DNA of 64,000 nucleotides from Armigeres subalbatus. Taxonomy: Eukaryota; Arthropoda; Insecta; Diptera; Culicidae. A program made the translations under genes and the position numbers. The notes under the pieces are model-generated. The model was not told the origin of the DNA, did not search any database, and saw nothing but the letters and a program-made list of their open reading frames with translations. The DNA is taken from NCBI RefSeq assembly GCF_024139115.2, contig NW_026942435.1:28758-92757 (forward strand), read 5' to 3'. Position 1 is the first letter of the stretch. Each line of letters begins with the position of its first letter. Below are positions 59,442 to 64,000 of this stretch, piece by piece.

Positions 59442-60115
59442 GGATCGGAGTCGGCTTCATGGGTCATACCGGTGGTCATGCTCTGTGGTCGAACTCGATC
59501 CTTTTATCGAACAAGTGGCCGCGCGAAGATCAACATGGTATCGTCGCTTTCGCGGCGTCGGTCAACCGGGCGGGTTCCGAGCCCGAGGACGGAAAGGGGT
59601 CCTCGTCAAGGCTGGGGCAGGCGTAGGCCTCGCGTCGGCAAGTCCCTCTGTGTACTGGCGAATAGGCCCTATCGCAGAAAGGTCTGCACGCGGGTGCACG
59701 CGGCATCATCATTCTTGATACCAGTCGTGCAGAGGGAAGCAGGCGCGAAGTCGACCCTGCCCACCTTCCGAGGACATAGGGCGTGGTAAGGCCACCTGGA
59801 AAGCCGGCAATGCGCTGGCACGATACCATGGTGTTCTTCTAAAAAAGCGAGTCACGATGTTCGATGCTGCAAGGACACGCAGCTAACCTCGAGGGTGCGT
59901 CATGCACTGGCCCCCTTTGAAGCATTACTTTCTGGTTGTACCGAAGGGACGATGGGCTTGGCGGCAATGGAAACGGTTTAGCTGGTCGGGGATGCAGTCC
60001 TGCCTCCCTCATTGGAGGTGGCCCCTAACACAGCACTTCCTATCAACCCAGGATGTCTGTTGAGCAGATTCCCCCTCCATTGTTTAGGAAGAAAAAAAAA
60101 ACACACGCACACACA
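59442..60115 (+). other. R1-type 3' UTR with CA-rich tail
   Basis: GC-rich non-coding sequence ends in AAAAAAAAAACACACGCACA. The portion 59788-60115 recurs at 61728-62056 with few changes, showing that this 3' end belongs to a repeated family. Confidence 0.7.
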
Positions 60116-60488
60116 CACACACTCACACACACACGGTAACCCGTTGACTCGAGAAAGTGCATAGGACCTGTTGACCAGGTGTATTAGTGGTGTTGAAAAC
60201 GAAACAGCCTTCCGCGGATGCGGGTCGTCGGTTTCGGGGGAGCTTCCGCCGTCGGAGTAGGATAGATCCGCCGCCGGGGATTATCTGAGTAGAGTGCGAC
60301 CACGTTGGGAGCTAAATGGCTCGAAAAGGAGATGGTGCTGAATGGCACGAGGAAAAGATAAAGAATTTTGTGTGCTTACTTGTACAAACAGGAGAGCCAA
60401 ATGGCCCAGAAGTAAATAGAACATCAAAGAGAGGCGCCGTGAAACGTGCCATTTTGGGAGGAGTACATTTAGTACTGTCTATCCCCCA
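60116..60488. other. Interval between R1-type elements
   Basis: It has no gene that I can support. It includes AATGGC- and CAAATGGCCC-type motifs and ends in ATCCCCCAGAAGTAGGGGG, a motif that recurs at 61317 and 61501. Confidence 0.4.
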
Positions 60489-61710
60489 GAAGTAGGGGGC
60501 AGCAGGGACAGCAGGGACAGCATGGACCATGTCCAAGGGCTTGACGACCCCTCCCCAGCTGTCTGTGAGTCAAGGAGAACTGCCTAGGGCGTGGTGGGAT
60601 TTAGCAGTGGGCTCTGCTAAAATCCCTCCCAAAAAACCACAAGTGCCCGTAATCAGACTCTATCAAAGCGACTGTGTGCCGCTTCAAAATCACAAGCCCA
60701 GGGAGTGCCAATTGGCATGGGGAGTGTCCCTACTTCGGTAGGGTAGCGCGTGAGCTGCTTCGGCAGGGAGTGAGTGATCTGTTTGTGCTGAGGCAGGAGT
60801 GTCATAGCGCGTCGCCGATATTGTCACCTCGAAGCGCAGTAGAAGTCTGAGTATGGACTGCACATGCTGAGGTAGGAGTGTCGTAGCGTAGTTAGTAGGA
60901 GTGTCGTAGCAAATTAGTGAAATGGCTCACACTATTGATCCGTATATAGAACAATTAGTAGACGATCTCTTTGATTTTAGGGAAAATTGTAGATTGTTCA
61001 TTAGTAGGGTAGAAAGATCCGGAAGACGAAATTAGTTATCTAAGACATTCATGTAGACTGCTATCAGATGAATTAAATAAATAAATAAACAAATAAATAA
61101 ATTTCATCCTTCTCAAACTCACAAGCATATATAACATTTATGGAAAACTACAGAAAACTTTTCATTCTGTAATTTTCTTACAAATGGTCTGATAATTTGC
61201 TGATCTGGTGAACCGGATCTTTTGAAAAGTGAGCTTGGAATCATTCGCTCACATTAAAGATCCGGATCATTCGAACGGTTCCGGATCTTAACGCCCATCT
61301 CTATTTAGTACTGCCATCCCCCAGAAGTAGTACTGGGAGGTAGTTCCTGGGGGAAACGATGGTGGAGCCCAAGGGAGTTTAGTCGGTATTACCGGTATGG
61401 TCGAGTCCGACACTCCAGTACACTTCCGTGTGGTAGTTTGGCAACTACAATGCACGTGTACTGGGTTAGTGTGTAAATGCATTCTCCCTTGTAAAAAAAA
61501 ATCCCCCAGAAGTAATACTGGAAGGTAGTCCCGGGGGGTTCAGGGTATAAGGGGAGAGGGTAACACAAGTAACCATCTGTTACTTGGGTGGGTTTAGTGG
61601 GTACGGCGTTTTGGCCTTCTGCCTAACGCGTCAACCCCACTCCCTGAGTGATAATTTCAGGTGTCTGTATGCAGATTTGCCTTCATCCCTCTATAGAAAA
61701 AAAAAACACA
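60489..61710 (+). mobile_element. R1-type 5' UTR and 3' UTR pieces without coding region
   Basis: GGCAGCAGGGACAGCAGGGA and GTCCAAGGGCTTGACGACCC match the R1 5' UTR at 49244. The end (GTGTCTGTATGCAGATTTGC, then an A run at 61687) matches the 3' end at 49188-49240. Between them are AAATAAAT simple repeats (61075-61100) and GATCCGGATC-rich sequence (61200-61290), probably further insertions. Confidence 0.55.
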
Positions 61711-61725
61711 AGGCCACCTTACACA

Positions 61726-62056
61726 AGGTAAGGCCACCTGGAAAGCCGGCAATGCGCTGGCGCGATACCATGGTGTTCTAAAAAAAAGCGAGTCACGATG
61801 TTCGATGCTGCAAGGACACGCAGCTAACCTCGAGGGTGCGTTATGCACTGGCCCCCCTTTGAAATATTATTTTCTGGTTGTACCGAAGGGACGATGGGCT
61901 TGGCGGCAATGGAAACGGTTTAGCGGGTCGGGGATGCAGTCCTGCCTCGTTGGAGGTGGCCCCTAACCCCGCACTTCCTGGTTAACCCAGGATGTCTGTT
62001 GAGCAGATTCCCCCTACATTGCTTAGGAAGAAAAAACACACACATACACACACAGC
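61726..62056 (+). repeat. Second copy of the 330-bp R1-type 3' UTR
   Basis: It is nearly identical to 59788-60115, from AAGGCCACCTGGAAAGCCGG to the CACACACA tail, with only scattered changes. It marks the 3' end of another element of the same family, whose upstream part is missing. Confidence 0.82.
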
Positions 62057-62323
62057 CCAAGAGGAGTGCCAACTGGCACATCAGGATTCATACCAGTAAG
62101 ATCCTGATTATGGTATACTGGTCACGGCAAACGACATAGGACGATTCTCGGTTTTTGGATAGGATTAGGCGTATATGGGCTGACAGTCGAGCTATTCTGT
62201 TTCCTGAGTAAAAAAGAGTGACATCTTTTTGAAACGGCAGGCAGGCTAATGGTTCGACTGCCTCCGTCCCGATAAACAACCTGGCAGGCCTCCGGTAACG
62301 CTCAACACCTGTCACCTAGACTG

Positions 62324-63845
62324 GTGGGCAGTAGGTTCAGATGTAACATTCCTGATCTACGTCGATCCGGCTCTGAACACGGTGCTATAAGGCACCGAAG
62401 TCAACCCTTGCATGGACCTCAATGTTTACAAAGGCACCCATGGGATCACAAAAGGCGACTATCTACAACAGATAGAGATAACGGCCCGGAGGGGGCCGCA
62501 AAAAGTGGGAAGCTGCAGCGATCTCCAGTGATGGCGCAGGCAGCAGTAGCAAGTACCAGCAGTTTGGCCAAGACTTCTGAGAATCAGGCAGGCCAACAGG
62601 AGCTAGGATCCGAGAATAGGGTGTCCACACAAAAATCGGCAAGTAGTGTTATTCAGGAGGAACTACAACTTGGGAGGTCCAACCTGATGGAGGAGCGGAA
62701 GCGAGTCAACGAGCTTTATGACTTCGTGAAGGACAAGCACAATGTCCACACTAAGTTAAAGTTCTAGTGACGAGCATCAAATCCGCCGTTAAAGCTGCCG
62801 AGCACGAACAGAACGCGCTCAAAAAAGAGCTGAAGCAGCTGAAAAAACGCTGAGAGAGGGAGCGGAGCATACAGCAGACACACAGCAGACACCAATGAGC
62901 ATCCAAAATACTCGCACGGAGAAGCGAAGCAGGGAATCGCTAGGAGAGCAGGAAGTCCCGAAGAAGCAGCGGAACGTGCACGATTGTGCTAACGTACTAA
63001 AGGATGGCACCAAGAACGGTGAATGGCAAACCGTAGAAAGCCAGCGAGAGAAGAGGAAGAAGCAAAAGGTGACTGTGGAAAAGAAGAAGGAACAGAAGAA
63101 GAAAGAAAAACGTCGATCTCCTCAGGAGAGGGTCAAGGGCGACGCCCTGATCATCGAAGCAAGCGACAGGACGACGTATGCAGCAATCCTAAGGAAAGTG
63201 AGAGAAAACCCGGATCTCAAGGACTTGGGAGAGAAAGTAGTGAAGACTAGGCGTACCCAGAAGGGGAGTTGCTGTTCGAGCTGAAGAAAGATCCAACAAT
63301 CAAAAGCTCGGCCTTCCGGGAGCTCGTTGCCAATTCCTTGGGCAGTGCAGCAAACGTAAGAGCTCTTACACAGGAGGCAGTAGTCGAGTGCAGAGACCTG
63401 GACGAGATTACGTCGGAAGACGAACTGAGGGAGGCTCTTGTCTCACAATGCATGCTGAGTGAGGTGCAGATGACGATACGGCTGAGGAAAGCGTACGGTG
63501 GTACACAAGTAGCAGCGATACGATTACCAGCAGTTGCTGCCAACAAAATGGTGGAGGTGAGCAAGGTGAAAGTCGGATGGTCGGTGTGCCCGTTGAGACT
63601 CACTCCGCGGGTCACCAAAGAGATGGAGAGATGCTTCAAATGCATGGCGTTTGGACACCAGGCGCGAAACTGCAAAGGTTCGGATAGATCCGGTCTATGT
63701 AGAAAATGTGGCGAAGAAGGACACGTTGCTAGGGACTGTACGAAGCAACCGAGATGCCTGCTCTGCAAACTGGAGGATGGAAACGACCATAAGGGGTGGC
63801 TTCCAATGCCCTGCATACAAAAAGGGGATGGCGGGCCGGGATTAA
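62324..63845 (+). pseudogene. R1-type ORF1 (Gag-like), frameshifted
   Basis: Three frames give one protein. The first contains LMEERKRVNELYDFVKDKHN. A coiled coil (ALKKELKQLKKR) lies in the gap near 62810. A Lys-rich segment and GDALIIEASDRTTYAAILRK follow in the second frame, and ELLFELKKDPTIKSSAFREL in the third. Zinc knuckles are CFKCMAFGHQARNC, CRKCGEEGHVARDC and a third beginning CLLC. The natural end GGFQCPAYKKGMAGRD stops at TAA 63843-63845. At least four indels make it inactive. Confidence 0.82.
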
Positions 63846-64000
63846 TGGAGATCATCCAGTTGAATCCCAACCATTGCGACACCGCACATCAACTGTTGTG
63901 GCAGTCGACAACAGAAGCAATGTGCGACGTGGCAATTATTGCTGAGCCGTACCGGAACCATTCTGACAACGGCAACTTGGTGGCGGATGCTACGGGGATT
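63845..64000 (+). CDS. R1-type ORF2, N-terminus (endonuclease start), partial
   Basis: It begins at ATG 63845-63847, which overlaps the ORF1 stop as TAATG. The first residues, MEIIQLNPNHCDTAHQLLWQ and VAIIAEPY, are the beginning of the R1 apurinic-type endonuclease (Q.N.NHC..A and the E of the active site). The window ends after about 52 codons. Confidence 0.85.
   Translation, partial: MEIIQLNPNHCDTAHQLLWQSTTEAMCDVAIIAEPYRNHSDNGNLVADATGI

Larger units (their letters stand above)
49241..60115 (+). mobile_element. R1-type LINE with internally deleted ORF2 and an 8-kb insertion in ORF1
   Basis: The 5' UTR begins GTGGGCAGCAGGGACTTTG. ORF1 runs to 50650 and resumes in frame at 58753 after an inserted ORF1-only LINE (50651-58747). 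ORF1 then passes directly into the last part of ORF2 at about 59146, so endonuclease and reverse transcriptase are deleted. The 3' UTR ends with a short A run and CACACA tail near 60100-60136. Its own length is about 2.8 kb. Confidence 0.8.
62057..64000 (+). mobile_element. R1-type LINE, 5' part, continues beyond the window
   Basis: The element has a 5' UTR, ORF1 with frameshifts, and the start of ORF2 running off the window end. It follows the preceding CA tail directly, continuing the head-to-tail pattern. Confidence 0.8.

Overview
This window is eukaryotic repeat DNA with no single-copy gene that I can recognise. A culicine mosquito, most likely genus Aedes, is the best fit. The reasons are a complete Feilai-type tRNA-derived SINE, I-, R1- and Jockey-type non-LTR retrotransposons, dense MITEs, and the Harbinger-, hAT- and Helitron-like repeats expected of such genomes. 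The genus is inferred from repeat content only.

Layout. Positions 1-11438 are tandem low-complexity arrays, most with a 7-bp period: AACATCT/CCAACAC-like satellite, a TTCTTCC pyrimidine tract, a short CGGCCTAATG repeat, and long ATTAAAT arrays that switch strand twice. From 11439 to 12650 is AT-rich unique-looking sequence. From 12813 to 26879 lies one full-length, decayed I-type LINE on the minus strand, flanked by a 16-bp target duplication. It has been opened twice. A 6.9-kb Helitron-like element (15601-22509), itself carrying a second LINE and a SINE, interrupts ORF2. A Transib/Chapaev-like inverted-repeat element (25160-26778), itself carrying a hAT MITE, interrupts the 5' UTR. From 27449 to 39479 are further copies of the Helitron-like families. 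From 39480 to 44307 is a Jockey-like LINE split by a 3.3-kb hAT-type element. From 46689 to the end are tandem R1-type LINEs. One has a fourfold nest in its ORF1: R1, then an ORF1-only LINE, then Helitron-like family B, then family A.

The most interesting content is the Helitron-like group (families A, B and a short C). Copies start right after a T run with a near-palindrome (GACGTA...TACGTC). They end with an inverted copy of that start, about 37 nt containing a small hairpin, and TTTT. One insertion can be reconstructed as landing between Ts without other target change. These are hallmarks of Helentron/Helitron2 rolling-circle elements. Each element is a train of 3-4 modules that all begin with the 5' terminus, while only one 3' terminus is present. 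The modules carry TATA-box promoters, and many also carry a replication-dependent histone-type 3' stem-loop; four copies match the 16-nt consensus GGYYYUUYUHARRRCC exactly and have purine-rich downstream sequence. I read this as a mobile, decayed set of histone-type transcription units. The stem-loops and termini are seen directly; the histone ancestry and Helentron mechanism are inferences.

Coding capacity is limited to retrotransposon proteins. No intact autonomous transposase or Rep/helicase is visible.
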